This document shows positions 1-9,051 of a stretch of 64,000 bases of DNA, piece after piece. The notes under the pieces are model-generated. The model ran no database searches. It had not been told where the DNA came from and saw only the letters and a program-made list of their open reading frames with translations. The stretch's first letter is position 1, and each line of letters starts with the position of its first letter. Origin of the DNA: Sphingomonadales bacterium (GTDB lineage: Bacteria; Pseudomonadota; Alphaproteobacteria; SMXS01); the NCBI GenBank assembly GCA_022844405.1, contig JALHLV010000011.1, positions 1-64,000 on the forward strand. The letters run 5' to 3'. Both the position numbers and the translations under genes were made by a program.

Positions 1-383
1 CCGCCGCGCCGGCAGGCGCCGCCGCGTCCGCCGTCCAGGCCACGCCCGCGCCGGTTGCGTCGGCTGCCGCGCCGGCTCCAGTCGCCCCGGCCGAGCCGAA
101 GAGCCAGATTGTTCAGGTCAGGCAGCCATGGGTGGTCGATCTCGGCGTGTTCGACACCGACGTCGGCGCCCGCGAGACCTGGGAGCGGATCAAGCAGCAG
201 CAGCCTCAGTTCGGTCAGGCGGTGCATTATCTCGAACCCGAAGGCACGACCCGGCGATTGCTGGCCGGACCGTTCTGGGGTGAGGAAGCCGCGCGCACCG
301 CCTGCGTCGCGGTTCGCGGCCAAGGGCTGAAATGCGATCCGCGGCAGGCTTCGGCCGTGCGGCCGGGTGCCGATCAGCGGTAG
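1..383 (+). CDS. SPOR-domain protein, C-terminal part (5' truncated by window edge)
   Basis: The reading frame is open from base 3 and ends at 383, giving the last 126 residues of a longer protein. The visible part is an Ala/Pro-rich linker of about 45 residues followed by a domain beginning QPWVVDLGVF, which has the look of a SPOR (peptidoglycan-binding) repeat: an aromatic/hydrophobic strand, a helix with WERIKQQQP, a central strand and a closing segment AGPFWGEEAARTAC. SPOR domains bind denuded glycan strands at division sites, so the complete protein is probably envelope-associated with an N-terminal signal or membrane anchor outside the window. It converges on the tad operon and is separated from tadC by only 28 bases. 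The domain call is moderately sure; the full architecture is unknown. Confidence 0.6.
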   Translation, partial: AAPAGAAASAVQATPAPVASAAAPAPVAPAEPKSQIVQVRQPWVVDLGVFDTDVGARETWERIKQQQPQFGQAVHYLEPEGTTRRLLAGPFWGEEAARTACVAVRGQGLKCDPRQASAVRPGADQR

Positions 384-411
384 ATCGGGATGGAAACGGC
401 GCCGCGGCGGC

Positions 412-1389
412 TCAGAACGCCTTGAGCGACTTGATGACCGCCGGACCCAGCAGCACCGCGAACAGCGACGGCAGGATGAACATGACCAGCGGCACGGTCA
501 GGATGGCCGGCAGCCTGGCGGCCTTGGCTTCGGCCCTGAGCATGCGCTGCTCGCGGAAGTCGCTGGCGAGAACCCGGAACGACTGGCCGAGCGGGGTGCC
601 GTAACGCTCGGTCTGTCCGAGCGTGTTGACCACGGACTCGATGGCCGAGGTTCCGGTCCGGTGCAGCATGTTGTCGAGCGCCTCCTGCCGGCGCGGCAGG
701 ATGTTCAACTCCACCGAGGTCAGCATCAGCTCGTCGGCGAGCACCGGGTGGCTGTGGCCGATTTCGCCGGAGACACGCTGGAACGCCGAGTCGAGGCCAA
801 GGCCGGCCTCGGTGCACACGACCATGAGGTCGAGCGCATCGGGCAACGCCCGGTCGAGCTTTTCCTTGCGCTTCTTCACCACCCAGCCGACGACCCATTC
901 CGGCAGCTTCAAGCCCAGGAAGGCGAAGCCGATCAGGCCGCCCAGCTTGAGCAGCTGCGGCTTGTCGTGCAGCGCCGGAATGGTGTTGTAGAGCAGGAAC
1001 GCGAACACCACGCCGACCAGCGGCATGATCGCCGAGATGAAGATGTAGATGCCCAGCGCTTCGGTGGATCGCCATCCGGCCTGCGACAGGAAGCGGCGCG
1101 TCTTGGTGGACTGCTCGGTCTGCGCGCGCCGCAGGTTCGCGCCCAGGCGATTGAACATGCTCACGGTCTGGAACTCGCGGCGCACCGTGGCTTTGGCCTG
1201 CGCGGTGCGCTCGCGCCGCTGCAGGCTCTCCTTGTGCGCCGTCATCTCGCGCATGCGCGCCGCCAGATGGTCGCGCTCGATCAGGTTCACCCAGACCAGG
1301 AACACCGTCACCATGATGATCACCATGGAGCCCAGCGCGGTCAGTTCCGTGCCGGTGGCGTTGGCGAAGAACTCGGCGATGGCGTTCAA
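412..1389 (-). CDS. tadC: Tad pilus inner-membrane platform protein TadC
   Basis: 325-residue type II secretion F-domain protein, the usual length for TadC. It has an N-terminal membrane helix (about residues 18-38, MVIIMVTVFLVWVNL), a basic cytoplasmic region, two helices around 105-150, the conserved T2SSF segment DALDLMVVCTEAGLGLDSAF, and a hydrophobic C-terminus. With TadB it forms the inner-membrane platform on which the CpaF ATPase drives Flp pilus assembly. Its start overlaps the tadB stop by 4 bases (1386-1389), so translation is probably coupled. It is the last recognisable gene of the operon in this window; no tadD-like TPR gene follows, because the next gene points the other way. 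Confidence 0.93.
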   Translation of the reverse strand: MNAIAEFFANATGTELTALGSMVIIMVTVFLVWVNLIERDHLAARMREMTAHKESLQRRERTAQAKATVRREFQTVSMFNRLGANLRRAQTEQSTKTRRFLSQAGWRSTEALGIYIFISAIMPLVGVVFAFLLYNTIPALHDKPQLLKLGGLIGFAFLGLKLPEWVVGWVVKKRKEKLDRALPDALDLMVVCTEAGLGLDSAFQRVSGEIGHSHPVLADELMLTSVELNILPRRQEALDNMLHRTGTSAIESVVNTLGQTERYGTPLGQSFRVLASDFREQRMLRAEAKAARLPAILTVPLVMFILPSLFAVLLGPAVIKSLKAF

Positions 1390-2408
1390 AAGTCGAACTT
1401 CACGATTCTGCTCATCACGAAGAAGCCCATGCCGAGGCTGCCGCCTGCGAAATACAGCACCTTGTGGCCGGTGGGGTCCGTGAACAGCGTGTTGATGTAG
1501 TCGGGGTTCAGCACCATCAGGGCGCCGACCACCAGGAACGGCAGGCTGCCGACGATGATCGCCGACGCGCGGGCCTCCGAGGTGAGGGCGTGAATCTTCA
1601 GGTGCATCTGCTGCCGCAGCCGGAGCAGGCGCGACAGGTTGGTCAGGGTCTCGCCCAGATTGCCGCCGGTCTCCTGGGTGATCGACAGCGAGATGGCGAG
1701 GAACGCAAAATCGCTCAGGCCGATGCGCTTCACCGAGCGCGCGAATGCGTCGTCGAGGGGAATGCCGATCCGCATCTGGTCGCTGATCTTGGTGAATTCG
1801 ACCGCCGCCGGTCCCTTCAGGTCACGGGAGATGGCAAAGATCGCCTCCGAGACCGGCAATCCGGACTTGACGCTGCGGACGATGAGGTCGATGGCGTCCG
1901 GCAGGTCCTTCAGGAAGCGCTGGCCGCGCTTCTTGCCGGCCGACGACACGAAATAGCTCGGCAGCGCGATACCGACGGCCAGCGCCGCCGGCAGCGCCAC
2001 CAGGAAAGACAGCTGGAGCATGAGCGTGAACAGCAGCAGCGCGAACAGCGCCAGGCCGGCCGCGATGATCAGCATGGTCGAGACGCTGATGTTCAGGCCT
2101 GCCCGCTCGAGTTTGAGGGTCAGCAGGTCCACGCTCGGCAGCAGCGACGAACCGAGCGCGCCGCCCTCCGCTGCCTTCGACGCGCGGCGCTGGTTGCTCG
2201 CGGCCTTCAGGGTCGGCTGCGACGGGTCGGACTTCTTGCCGGCCCTGGCCGACACCGGCACGCCGCCGCTCTCGACCACCTGGGACAGCCGCCGCTGCAG
2301 GCGGCGTTCGTCGGCGGAGCCGAGCGCCATCAGCGAGACAGTCACCAGGATCGCGACGCCGCAGATCAGGAGGGCGATGATCGAATTTTCCTGCAGGAAC
2401 TCGATCAT
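1386..2408 (-). CDS. tadB: Tad pilus inner-membrane platform protein TadB
   Basis: 340-residue T2SSF-domain protein. An N-terminal transmembrane helix (IIALLICGVAILVTVSLMAL) is followed by a charged segment, a pair of helices around 110-155, the family motif DLPDAIDLIVRSVKSGLPVS, a second conserved block ETGGNLGETLTNLSRLLRLR, and two C-terminal membrane helices. It partners TadC in the inner-membrane pilus platform. The gene overlaps cpaF upstream by 4 bases (2405-2408) and tadC downstream by 4, the tight packing typical of the tad operon. The assignment to TadB rather than TadC rests on order (cpaF-tadB-tadC) and on the EARASAIIVGSLPFL block near the end. Confidence 0.93.
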   Translation of the reverse strand: MIEFLQENSIIALLICGVAILVTVSLMALGSADERRLQRRLSQVVESGGVPVSARAGKKSDPSQPTLKAASNQRRASKAAEGGALGSSLLPSVDLLTLKLERAGLNISVSTMLIIAAGLALFALLLFTLMLQLSFLVALPAALAVGIALPSYFVSSAGKKRGQRFLKDLPDAIDLIVRSVKSGLPVSEAIFAISRDLKGPAAVEFTKISDQMRIGIPLDDAFARSVKRIGLSDFAFLAISLSITQETGGNLGETLTNLSRLLRLRQQMHLKIHALTSEARASAIIVGSLPFLVVGALMVLNPDYINTLFTDPTGHKVLYFAGGSLGMGFFVMSRIVKFDF

Positions 2409-3859
2409 TGCGCGGTCTCGTTCAGCGCGGCCAGCAGCACCCGGTCGTAACCGAAATAGCCGGCTTTCTTCAGGAAAGCGGGACGCAGGCCCGTGTAGCG
2501 GAAATCGCCGACCAGGCGCCCTTCGTGCAGGGCGCCGCCATAATCGAAGGTGAACAGGTCCTGCATCAGGATCACGTCGCCTTCCAGGCCCAGCACCTCG
2601 GAAACCTGGGTGATGCGGCGGATGCCGTCGCGCATGCGCTCGATCTGCACGATCATGTCGATGGCGTTGGCGATCTGGGTGCGCAGGCCGCGCTCGCTCA
2701 TGGAATGGCCGCCCATGGAAATCATGTTCTCGATGCGGATCAGCGCCTCGCGCGACGAGTTGGCGTGCACCGTGCTGAGCGAGCCGTCATGGCCGGTATT
2801 CATGGCCTGCAGCATGTCGATGGCTTCCTCGCCGCGAATTTCGCCCAGGATGATGCGGTCGGGCCGCATACGCAGGGCGTTCTTCACCAGGTCGCGCATG
2901 GTGATCTCGCCGCGGCCCTCGATGTTCATGGGCCGGGTTTCCAGCCGCACCACATGCGGCTGCTGGAGCTGGAGTTCGGCGGCGTCCTCGATGGTGACGA
3001 TGCGCTCGCCGATGTCGATCATCCGCGACAGGGCGTTGAGCAGGGTGGTCTTGCCCGAGCCCGTGCCGCCCGACACCAGGATGTTGAGGCGCGATGCGGC
3101 GGCGATCTTCAGCGTGGTCGCCATGGGGTTGGAGAGGTTCTTCTGCCGCGCCATGACGTCGAGCGTGATCTTCTTCTGCGAGAATTTGCGGATCGAGATC
3201 GACGTGCCGTCGAGCGCCAGCGGCGGCGCGATGATGTTGACGCGGCTGCCGTCGGGAAGGCGGGCATCGACCAGCGGCACGGACTCGTCGATGCGGCGGC
3301 CGACCCGGCTGACGATGCGCTGCGCCACGTTCATCACATGGGCGTTGGAGCGGAAGTTGACGTCGGTCAGCGTGAGCTTGCCGGCGCGCTCCACATAGAC
3401 CTTGCTGGGGCCGTTCACCATGATGTCGGTGACGGTCTCGTCGTTGAGCAGCGGCTCCAGGGGGCCGAAGCCGACCATTTCGTCGACGAGCTGGCGGGTG
3501 AGGTCCTGCTGCTCGCGCTGGCCCAGCACGATGCGACGCTCCAGCAGAATCTCGGACACCAGGCCGCCGAGCTGCGACTGCAGGTCCTCGCGCGACAGCC
3601 GCACAGCGGTCGACGCGTCGATGCGCTCGAGCACTTCGGCCAGGATCTCGTCACGGTTGCCTTCGGCGGCCGAGCGCGACTGCGCGCCCTTTTGCATGGC
3701 GAGCGCGTGGGCGATGTCGTCGATGCCCGTTGCCGGCGCCGGCTCGATCGGTTTGGCGGCAACGGTCTCGGGGACGTTGGTCCGCGCCTCGGCCGCCGGC
3801 TGCACCCGAGAGCGGCTGCGTGTATTGAGATCGGCGTTGGGGGGGCGGCGACCGAACAT
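2405..3859 (-). CDS. cpaF: Tad pilus assembly ATPase CpaF/TadA
   Basis: 484-residue secretion ATPase of the VirB11/PilB superfamily. The N-terminal 90 residues are variable; the catalytic core shows Walker A (VSGGTGSGKTTLLNAL), an Asp box region (ERIVTIEDAAELQL), Walker B (PDRIILGEIRGEEA) and the His box (NTGHDGSLSTVHANS). All nucleotide-binding motifs look intact, so the motor should be active. CpaF powers both polymerisation and retraction of Flp pili from the cytoplasmic face. The gene follows cpaE by 6 bases and overlaps tadB, consistent with one transcript running from flp through tadC. Confidence 0.96.
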   Translation of the reverse strand: MFGRRPPNADLNTRSRSRVQPAAEARTNVPETVAAKPIEPAPATGIDDIAHALAMQKGAQSRSAAEGNRDEILAEVLERIDASTAVRLSREDLQSQLGGLVSEILLERRIVLGQREQQDLTRQLVDEMVGFGPLEPLLNDETVTDIMVNGPSKVYVERAGKLTLTDVNFRSNAHVMNVAQRIVSRVGRRIDESVPLVDARLPDGSRVNIIAPPLALDGTSISIRKFSQKKITLDVMARQKNLSNPMATTLKIAAASRLNILVSGGTGSGKTTLLNALSRMIDIGERIVTIEDAAELQLQQPHVVRLETRPMNIEGRGEITMRDLVKNALRMRPDRIILGEIRGEEAIDMLQAMNTGHDGSLSTVHANSSREALIRIENMISMGGHSMSERGLRTQIANAIDMIVQIERMRDGIRRITQVSEVLGLEGDVILMQDLFTFDYGGALHEGRLVGDFRYTGLRPAFLKKAGYFGYDRVLLAALNETAQ

Positions 3860-3865
3860 GGCGAT

Positions 3866-5104
3866 TTACTTCCTGAAGCGGGCGAGCAGCGACTTCATGG
3901 TCCGGACCGGCGCCGCCTTGGGACCCGGACCCGCCAGCCGCTCGGCGAGCTGATCGATGACGCGGGCCGCCGCGCCGCCGGTCTCGATCAGCGGCCTGCC
4001 CAGATTGGCGGCGTTCAACAAGACGTTGGGCTCGAAGTTGATCCGGAAGTCGACCTTGCGGCCCAGGCCCTTCTCGAACTCGGAAATCGGAATCTCGGCC
4101 TTGGGGTTCTCGCCGATCCGGTTGATGATCATGATGAGCTGGGCGCCCGGATTGTTCTCGCGGACGAATTTGAGCAGCCGCACGGCATCCCGCATGCCGG
4201 CGAGCGACAGGTCGGACGAGATCACCACGACGCTCGACAGCTGGATGGCCCGGTATGCCATGTCGGTGAGCGAGCGCGGGATGTCGATCAGCACGAAGTG
4301 GAAGATCGACCGCAACTCGCTCATCAGCGTGTCGACCGCGAGCGGGTCGCTGGCGAAGGTGGCGCGCGACATGTTTTCCTCGCCGCCGATGACGAAGAGG
4401 CGGTCGCCGCACGGGCTCATCACCCGCTCGAGGAACAGGCTGTCGATGCGGTCCGACTGCTGCAGCGCGTCGGCCAGGCCCTCATGGACGTTGGCGCCCA
4501 TGGACAGGCCGAGATTGCCGAAGTGCAGGTCCAGATCGACCATGGCGACCTTGCGCTTGGAACTTTGCGAGATGGCGCGGCCGCAATTGCTGACCAGCGT
4601 CGTGGTGCCCGAGCCGCCGCGGGCGCCGATGAACGAGATCACCTTGCCGGTGCGTCCCATGGTCGCCGGGCCGGCGTTGCCGTCCTGCAGGCTGTTGATC
4701 GATCGCAGCAGCGCGTCGCGGTCGATGGGCTTCACCAGGTAGTCGGCCGCGCCCATGCTGAGCAGGTCGCGGAACAGGGTGACGTCGTTGTCCGAACCCA
4801 GCGCGATGAAGCGGGTGCCCAGTTCGCAAACGTCGGCCAGTTTCACCACTTCCTCGATCGGATCGGCGGAGCCGTCGATGTCGACGATCAGCAGCCGGGG
4901 CGAATGCATGCGCTCCAGAAAGACGCGGGCCTGTTCCATGGAGCCCCGGCGCACCAGGTCGTCCGGCAGCAGCAGCGATTCGGCGATCTCGCGGACGACG
5001 GCCTCGCTCCGGTCGTCGGTCACGAAGGCGAGAAAGGGATCCCGCTGAGACGAGCCTTGCTTATCGTCAGGGGCTTGGGTCGACATGTTGAGCGGTCCGT
5101 TCAT
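3866..5104 (-). CDS. cpaE: Tad pilus localisation ATPase CpaE/TadZ
   Basis: 412 residues with an N-terminal receiver-like fold (about 25-140, ending in DYLVKPIDRDALL) and a ParA/MinD-type ATPase domain beginning around residue 150. Its P-loop is the deviant form GARGGSGTTTLVSN, which has Thr where a classical Walker A Lys would be expected, as commonly seen in CpaE/TadZ proteins. The switch region VAMVDLDLHFGNL and later block HFVLIDIPRSLTDM fit the family. TadZ/CpaE places the pilus machinery at the cell pole. The start used is the first ATG; a second in-frame ATG lies six codons downstream, and neither has a strong ribosome-binding site. Confidence 0.92.
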   Translation of the reverse strand: MNGPLNMSTQAPDDKQGSSQRDPFLAFVTDDRSEAVVREIAESLLLPDDLVRRGSMEQARVFLERMHSPRLLIVDIDGSADPIEEVVKLADVCELGTRFIALGSDNDVTLFRDLLSMGAADYLVKPIDRDALLRSINSLQDGNAGPATMGRTGKVISFIGARGGSGTTTLVSNCGRAISQSSKRKVAMVDLDLHFGNLGLSMGANVHEGLADALQQSDRIDSLFLERVMSPCGDRLFVIGGEENMSRATFASDPLAVDTLMSELRSIFHFVLIDIPRSLTDMAYRAIQLSSVVVISSDLSLAGMRDAVRLLKFVRENNPGAQLIMIINRIGENPKAEIPISEFEKGLGRKVDFRINFEPNVLLNAANLGRPLIETGGAAARVIDQLAERLAGPGPKAAPVRTMKSLLARFRK

Positions 5105-5135
5105 TTCTATTGCGACGAGAGTTGATCAAGCTTCC

Positions 5136-5834
5136 CTAGTCCAAGCCCTGGGTGGTCGACAGACTCTTCAGTTCCTTCACCTTGTCGTTCCGGTAGCGCT
5201 GGACGGCGCCGACCTCCCTGTATCCCGCGGCCTTGCCCAGCGCGCGTCCGCCGTCGAGGTCGCGGGGATCGGCGAGCATCAGGCCGAAATTGTATTCGTT
5301 GCTGCAGCCGAGCTTGCGGATGTCCACCGGCTCGTCGCTCCACTCCATCATACCCTCGTTGCGCGCGATATCATGGCTGCAGTCGGGCAGGACGACGGCA
5401 TAGCGCTGGATCGCGACTTCGACCGTGTCGCCATAGCCGGGCGCCTCGATGATCTCGACGCGCGATGGCACGTAGCCGCCGGCGAGGAAGCTGCCGCGAA
5501 GGGCGTCGGCGATGGCCGCGTTGCGGCCCGGGCCCGCCAGCGTCGCGGTCCGGATCTCGATATGGTCGCCGTCCGTCTCGCCGTTCGCGGCGAGAAAGCG
5601 GTTCAGGCCGTCGATCTGGGCGCGGGTCAGCGCCGTCTGGCCGCGACCGAGCTCCAGCCGGTAGCTCAACGACGTCATCGTCGCGGTGGTGCGCGCCCTG
5701 ACGTCGATGTAGCCGGTGCGCGGCGGCATGTAACTGTTGTTGGTGCCGCAGGCCGCGAGCAGGGCGGCGCCCGCCACCAGGCCGACGGCCAGGCCGATGG
5801 AGCGCGGCGAAATGGTGGACCTGTAAAGCGTCAT
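5136..5834 (-). CDS. cpaD: Tad pilus outer-membrane-associated lipoprotein CpaD
   Basis: 232-residue CpaD-family protein with a lipoprotein signal: basic start, hydrophobic stretch and lipobox LLAAC, so it is likely anchored in a membrane by its first cysteine. The mature part contains the CpaD signature of short OmpA-like or secretin-companion strands (IDVRARTTATMTSLSYRLEL, VVLPDCSHD). It works with the CpaC secretin. The ATG at 5834 has GGAG eight bases upstream; a GTG three codons earlier (5843) would overlap the cpaC stop in a GTGA arrangement and is the alternative start. The gene lies immediately downstream of cpaC. Confidence 0.88.
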   Translation of the reverse strand: MTLYRSTISPRSIGLAVGLVAGAALLAACGTNNSYMPPRTGYIDVRARTTATMTSLSYRLELGRGQTALTRAQIDGLNRFLAANGETDGDHIEIRTATLAGPGRNAAIADALRGSFLAGGYVPSRVEIIEAPGYGDTVEVAIQRYAVVLPDCSHDIARNEGMMEWSDEPVDIRKLGCSNEYNFGLMLADPRDLDGGRALGKAAGYREVGAVQRYRNDKVKELKSLSTTQGLD

Positions 5835-5839
5835 CTCAG

Positions 5840-7273
5840 TCACTCCACCATGAAGCCGACGGGGCCGGCGATCGGATTGCCGGTGGCCGCCTTGACGTTG
5901 GGTTCAGCGCCCGAATTGGCGAGCTTTTTCTTGAGCATGTTCTCGAACTGGTAGTCCGACATGGGACGGTCCGTCGGCACCACCGGCTTCTTGCCCGCGC
6001 CGATCGGCCTGACCAGATACGGCGTGGCGATGATCACCAGTTCGGTCTCGTTGGCCTGGTAGTTCCGCGACTGGAACAGCTTGCCGAGGATCGGGATGTC
6101 CGACAGACCGGGCACCTTGTCGATGCTGTTGGCGGTGCGGTTCTGCATCAGGCCGCCGATGATGAAGCTCTGGCCGCTCGCCAGCTCGATCGTCGTGTCG
6201 GCCCGGCGGGTGATCAGGCCGGGGATGCGGAAGCCCTCCAGCGTGATGGCGCCGGCGTCGCTCAGTTCGCTGACCTCCGGCCTCAGATGCAGGCTGATCC
6301 GGTCGCCCGACAGCACGGTCGGCGTGAACGACAGGCTGACGCCGTAGGACTTGAAGGCGATGCCGATGTCGCTGCCACCGCCGCCGCTGCCGCTGTCGCT
6401 GTCGACGCTGACCGGGATCGGGAACTCGCCGCCGGCCAGGAACGAGGCGGTTTCGCCCGACAGCGCCGTGAGGTTCGGCTCCGCCAGCAGCGACACCAGG
6501 CCTTCCTGCTCCAGCGCGTCGATCGTGGCCTCGAGAAACACCGGGCCGATCTGCTGTCCGATGTCGATGACCTGGGTCGCCGCGTTGGCCAGCGACGGAC
6601 GCAGTGCCTGGATGTTGAACTGCGTGTTGCCGGTAAAGTCGGTGGCCTGCCAGGACACGCCGAGCGCGCGGACGACTTCCTTCGACACCTCGGCGAACCG
6701 GACGCGCAGGTTGACCTGGGTCGGCGCCGTCACGGCGATGCGGTTCAGCACGGTTTCCTTGTCGCCGAGGAACTTCATCGTGACGTTCTCGATGTCCTCG
6801 GCCTCCTGGGGCTCCTCGACGCTGCCCTCGAGGATGATGCCGCCATCGACGGACGAGACGGTGATGTTGGCATCCGGCGCGATCCGCTTCAGCAGGCCCT
6901 GGAGCTGGGTGCGGTCATGGGTGACGTGGATGGTCGCGTTGATCAGCGGCCTGTCGTTCTCGTCGAGCACCATCAGCGTGGTGTCGCCCAGTTTCTTGCC
7001 ATAGACGAAGATCGACTGCTGCGAGCGGCTTTCGACGTCGGCGATCGTCGGGTCGGCGACGAAGACGGTCACGGCCGGGCGGCTCACGCGAACCATGGTT
7101 CCCTTGTGAACGCTGACCTCGACCGTGGTCTGCGGCGGTTCGTCGACGGCGGCGCCGGCGCCCGATGGACCCGCCAGGGCCAGGAACGAAAACGCAATCA
7201 CTTGAACAAGCCGCGCCGCGCGCCGCCTGAACACCGGGCCCATGCCTCCGTAGCCCCTGGCAGTGATCGTCAT
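5840..7273 (-). CDS. cpaC: Tad pilus outer-membrane secretin CpaC/RcpA
   Basis: 477 residues with a long basic signal region and hydrophobic core (VQVIAFSFLALAGPSGAGAA), a pilus/BON-like N-domain around 50-170 (VRVSRPAVTVFVADPTIADV, TVSSVDGGIILEGSV), and a C-terminal secretin domain from about 230 (LEQEGLVSLLAEPNLTALSG, GGEFPIPV, FTPTVLSGDRISLHLRPEVS, GQSFIIGGLMQNRT). It forms the outer-membrane ring through which the Flp pilus emerges. Start ATG at 7273 is preceded by GGGGGG; a second ATG ten codons in sits too close to its own GGAGG to be preferred. The 46-base gap to cpaB shows no terminator. Confidence 0.95.
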   Translation of the reverse strand: MTITARGYGGMGPVFRRRAARLVQVIAFSFLALAGPSGAGAAVDEPPQTTVEVSVHKGTMVRVSRPAVTVFVADPTIADVESRSQQSIFVYGKKLGDTTLMVLDENDRPLINATIHVTHDRTQLQGLLKRIAPDANITVSSVDGGIILEGSVEEPQEAEDIENVTMKFLGDKETVLNRIAVTAPTQVNLRVRFAEVSKEVVRALGVSWQATDFTGNTQFNIQALRPSLANAATQVIDIGQQIGPVFLEATIDALEQEGLVSLLAEPNLTALSGETASFLAGGEFPIPVSVDSDSGSGGGGSDIGIAFKSYGVSLSFTPTVLSGDRISLHLRPEVSELSDAGAITLEGFRIPGLITRRADTTIELASGQSFIIGGLMQNRTANSIDKVPGLSDIPILGKLFQSRNYQANETELVIIATPYLVRPIGAGKKPVVPTDRPMSDYQFENMLKKKLANSGAEPNVKAATGNPIAGPVGFMVE

Positions 7274-7319
7274 TAAGTGTGGCCCCCCTTTTGGTCTTGA
7301 TTGTTCTGGTTGGTAGCCG

Positions 7320-8147
7320 TTACTTGGCCGCTCCGCCGCGCACGATGGTCGGCATTGAAACCTTCATCGCCTCGCTTCCGGTGGCCATCGAGGCAGCATA
7401 GTCCCAAACCACGGTGCGCCCAAGCGTATCCGTGTCCGCCTTCTGCACGCTGCGCAGGCTAAGTGACAGTTTTCCCATGTCTTCCCCCAGGACGAGCATC
7501 TCGGCCTGGCGCGGCGTCACCTCCAGGGTGGCGGTACGGCCGACGACCGGATCCTTGGGGTCGCCGGACACCTTCTGGTCGAGCGCGATGAGGCGCAGGT
7601 CGGGGATGAAGGTTTCGGTCACGCGGCGGTCCTTGTCCTCGATCTTCAGTCCCTGTGACAGCAGCACGTCGACCCGGTCGCCCGGCAGGATCAGCCCGGC
7701 GCCGCCGCCGGAGGCGGAGATATTGATCGAGATGGCGCGCATGCCCGGCGCCAGGATGGCGGCGAGGAAGCCCTTTTCGCCCGGCTTGATGACCGCGCCG
7801 GTGACGATGGGCTGACCCTTGCCGATGCCGAGGCGCACCACGCTTCCGGCAATCGAATTCTGCAGCGCGGCCGCCTGATCGCCCGGCATGTCGCGGGGTT
7901 TGCTGGTGAAGGTGTCGCTGAGATTCTCTTTTGGCCACTTCTGCCAGGCGACGTCTGTCGGCTGGATCAGCGTCCCCGGCGGCAGATTGTTGGCAGCGAT
8001 CAGGACGTCGACGGAGTCATCGACCGCCGGCGCGGCGGCGGTGCCCGGGGCCGGCGCCTGTGGGGCCCTGCCCATTCCAAGGAATATCACCACGCCGACG
8101 ACCAACAGGATGTTGATCAGCAGAAGGATTGCGAACCGCGCCTTCAT
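7320..8147 (-). CDS. cpaB: Tad pilus periplasmic assembly protein CpaB/RcpC
   Basis: 275 residues. A single N-terminal membrane helix (FAILLLINILLVVGVVIFLG) is followed by a SAF domain (DVLIAANNLPPGTLIQPTDV, about 50-115) and an RcpC/CpaB domain (GMRAISINISASGGGAGLIL, GDRVDVLLSQ). CpaB family proteins sit in the periplasm between the inner platform and the CpaC secretin and may contact peptidoglycan through the SAF fold. It begins one base after the cpaA stop and lies upstream of cpaC, the canonical order. Confidence 0.93.
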   Translation of the reverse strand: MKARFAILLLINILLVVGVVIFLGMGRAPQAPAPGTAAAPAVDDSVDVLIAANNLPPGTLIQPTDVAWQKWPKENLSDTFTSKPRDMPGDQAAALQNSIAGSVVRLGIGKGQPIVTGAVIKPGEKGFLAAILAPGMRAISINISASGGGAGLILPGDRVDVLLSQGLKIEDKDRRVTETFIPDLRLIALDQKVSGDPKDPVVGRTATLEVTPRQAEMLVLGEDMGKLSLSLRSVQKADTDTLGRTVVWDYAASMATGSEAMKVSMPTIVRGGAAK

Positions 8148-8148
8148 T

Positions 8149-8631
8149 TCAGATGGCCTCCGTCAGAAAAGCTTGCCAGGCCGCGATAGAGCCCCCAAGG
8201 GCGATGGCGACACCATACGGCACCGAAGGCGCCGCGTGCACAAGAGTATCAGAATTCCGCGCCTTGAGGCGATGAATTAACAGGACGGCGAGAGTAACGA
8301 ACCCGCCGGCAATCGCCGTATACAGAATAAACGCGACGATGTGACTCAATCCTACCCACAGTCCCATGGCCGCGATCAGCTTGGCATCGCCGCCGCCCAT
8401 GATGTGGAAGTAGAACAGCAGGAAGCCGGCAACCAGCAGGATGGCCGCGCTGATCAGGCCGGAAACCCAGTCGGCGTGCCCGGCGAGCGCATAGACGGCG
8501 TACACGACGACGATGGCGGCGATTGCCGCATGGGGAATGGTGCGGGTCCGGATGTCTTCGACGGCGCACCACGCCAGCAAGCCGAAGAGCGCCGCCAGTG
8601 GCATGATCGCTGTGGCGCCGGCATCAGGCAT
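8149..8631 (-). CDS. cpaA: Flp prepilin peptidase CpaA/TadV
   Basis: 160-residue polytopic membrane protein of the A24 prepilin peptidase family in the short TadV/CpaA form that lacks the N-terminal methylase domain. The two catalytic aspartates are visible: Asp in VEDIRTRTIPHAAI (near residue 26) and Asp in GGGDAKLIAAMGLWVG (near residue 77). At least four hydrophobic helices are evident. It would cleave the 14-residue leaders of the two Flp pilins in this window after Gly14. It lies between the flp1 hairpin and cpaB. Confidence 0.93.
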   Translation of the reverse strand: MPDAGATAIMPLAALFGLLAWCAVEDIRTRTIPHAAIAAIVVVYAVYALAGHADWVSGLISAAILLVAGFLLFYFHIMGGGDAKLIAAMGLWVGLSHIVAFILYTAIAGGFVTLAVLLIHRLKARNSDTLVHAAPSVPYGVAIALGGSIAAWQAFLTEAI

Positions 8632-8763
8632 GGAATCCGCGTCCGTAAAGCTTCAGGCGTGCCGGCAGTGGGCTCGCTGGAGTGTGGCTCGTCAGAAAAC
8701 CGCCCCGGCAGCCTGACGGATCAGGCGGTCGACCGCGGTTCTGCGCAAGCCCGCTTCCCTGCC

Positions 8764-8790
8764 GCCCTGCCAAGTCCTGTATGGCAGGGC
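8764..8790 (-). terminator. Hairpin after flp pilin gene (attenuator or mRNA-end candidate)
   Basis: GCCCTGCCA (8764-8772) and TGGCAGGGC (8782-8790) form a perfect 9 bp stem with a 9-base loop just downstream of the flp stop. No T-tract follows in the direction of transcription, so this is more likely a partial terminator or mRNA-stabilising stem that lets the abundant pilin transcript outnumber the downstream cpa message than a full stop. The stem is seen directly; the role is inferred. Confidence 0.5.
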
Positions 8791-8806
8791 AGCGGAAGAC
8801 GGCCAG

Positions 8807-8968
8807 TTAGACCTTCGTGGACACCGTGGTGAACAGGGTGTTCAGGTTGGTGCCGACGGTGCCGAGGATGGTGGCCAGGGCAACCGCGATCAGGGCGGCG
8901 ATGAGGCCGTACTCGATCAGGGTGACGCCCTTGACGTCCGAGGCGAAATTCTTGAGCACGTTGCGCAT
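8807..8968 (-). CDS. flp: Flp/Fap-type IVb pilin (first copy)
   Basis: 53-residue Flp pilin. Residues 1-14 are the leader ending in Gly14; the mature part begins VTLIEYGLIAALIAVALAT with the invariant Glu at position +5 and Tyr at +6, followed by one hydrophobic helix and a short tail ending STKV. The start is set by GGAG eight bases before the ATG at 8968; an upstream ATG at 9004 lies beyond this ribosome site and is rejected. It is the first gene of the tad operon and, from position and length, the likely major pilin. The second pilin at 10024 has the same length and leader size. Confidence 0.95.
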   Translation of the reverse strand: MRNVLKNFASDVKGVTLIEYGLIAALIAVALATILGTVGTNLNTLFTTVSTKV

Positions 8969-9051
8969 TGGGTTACTCCAGTTGTCGAGGTTACGTTCAT
9001 CCACTGCCAGCGGGTGGTGACCAGCCCGCCTTGGATAACCACAAGAAAGAC

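Noticed and set aside
2408-5125. Very long plus-strand open frame opposite cpaF/cpaE
   Set aside because: High-GC codon usage on the minus strand leaves the opposite frame open. Its translation is His/Gln/Arg-biased with no domain, while the minus strand encodes clear Tad proteins.
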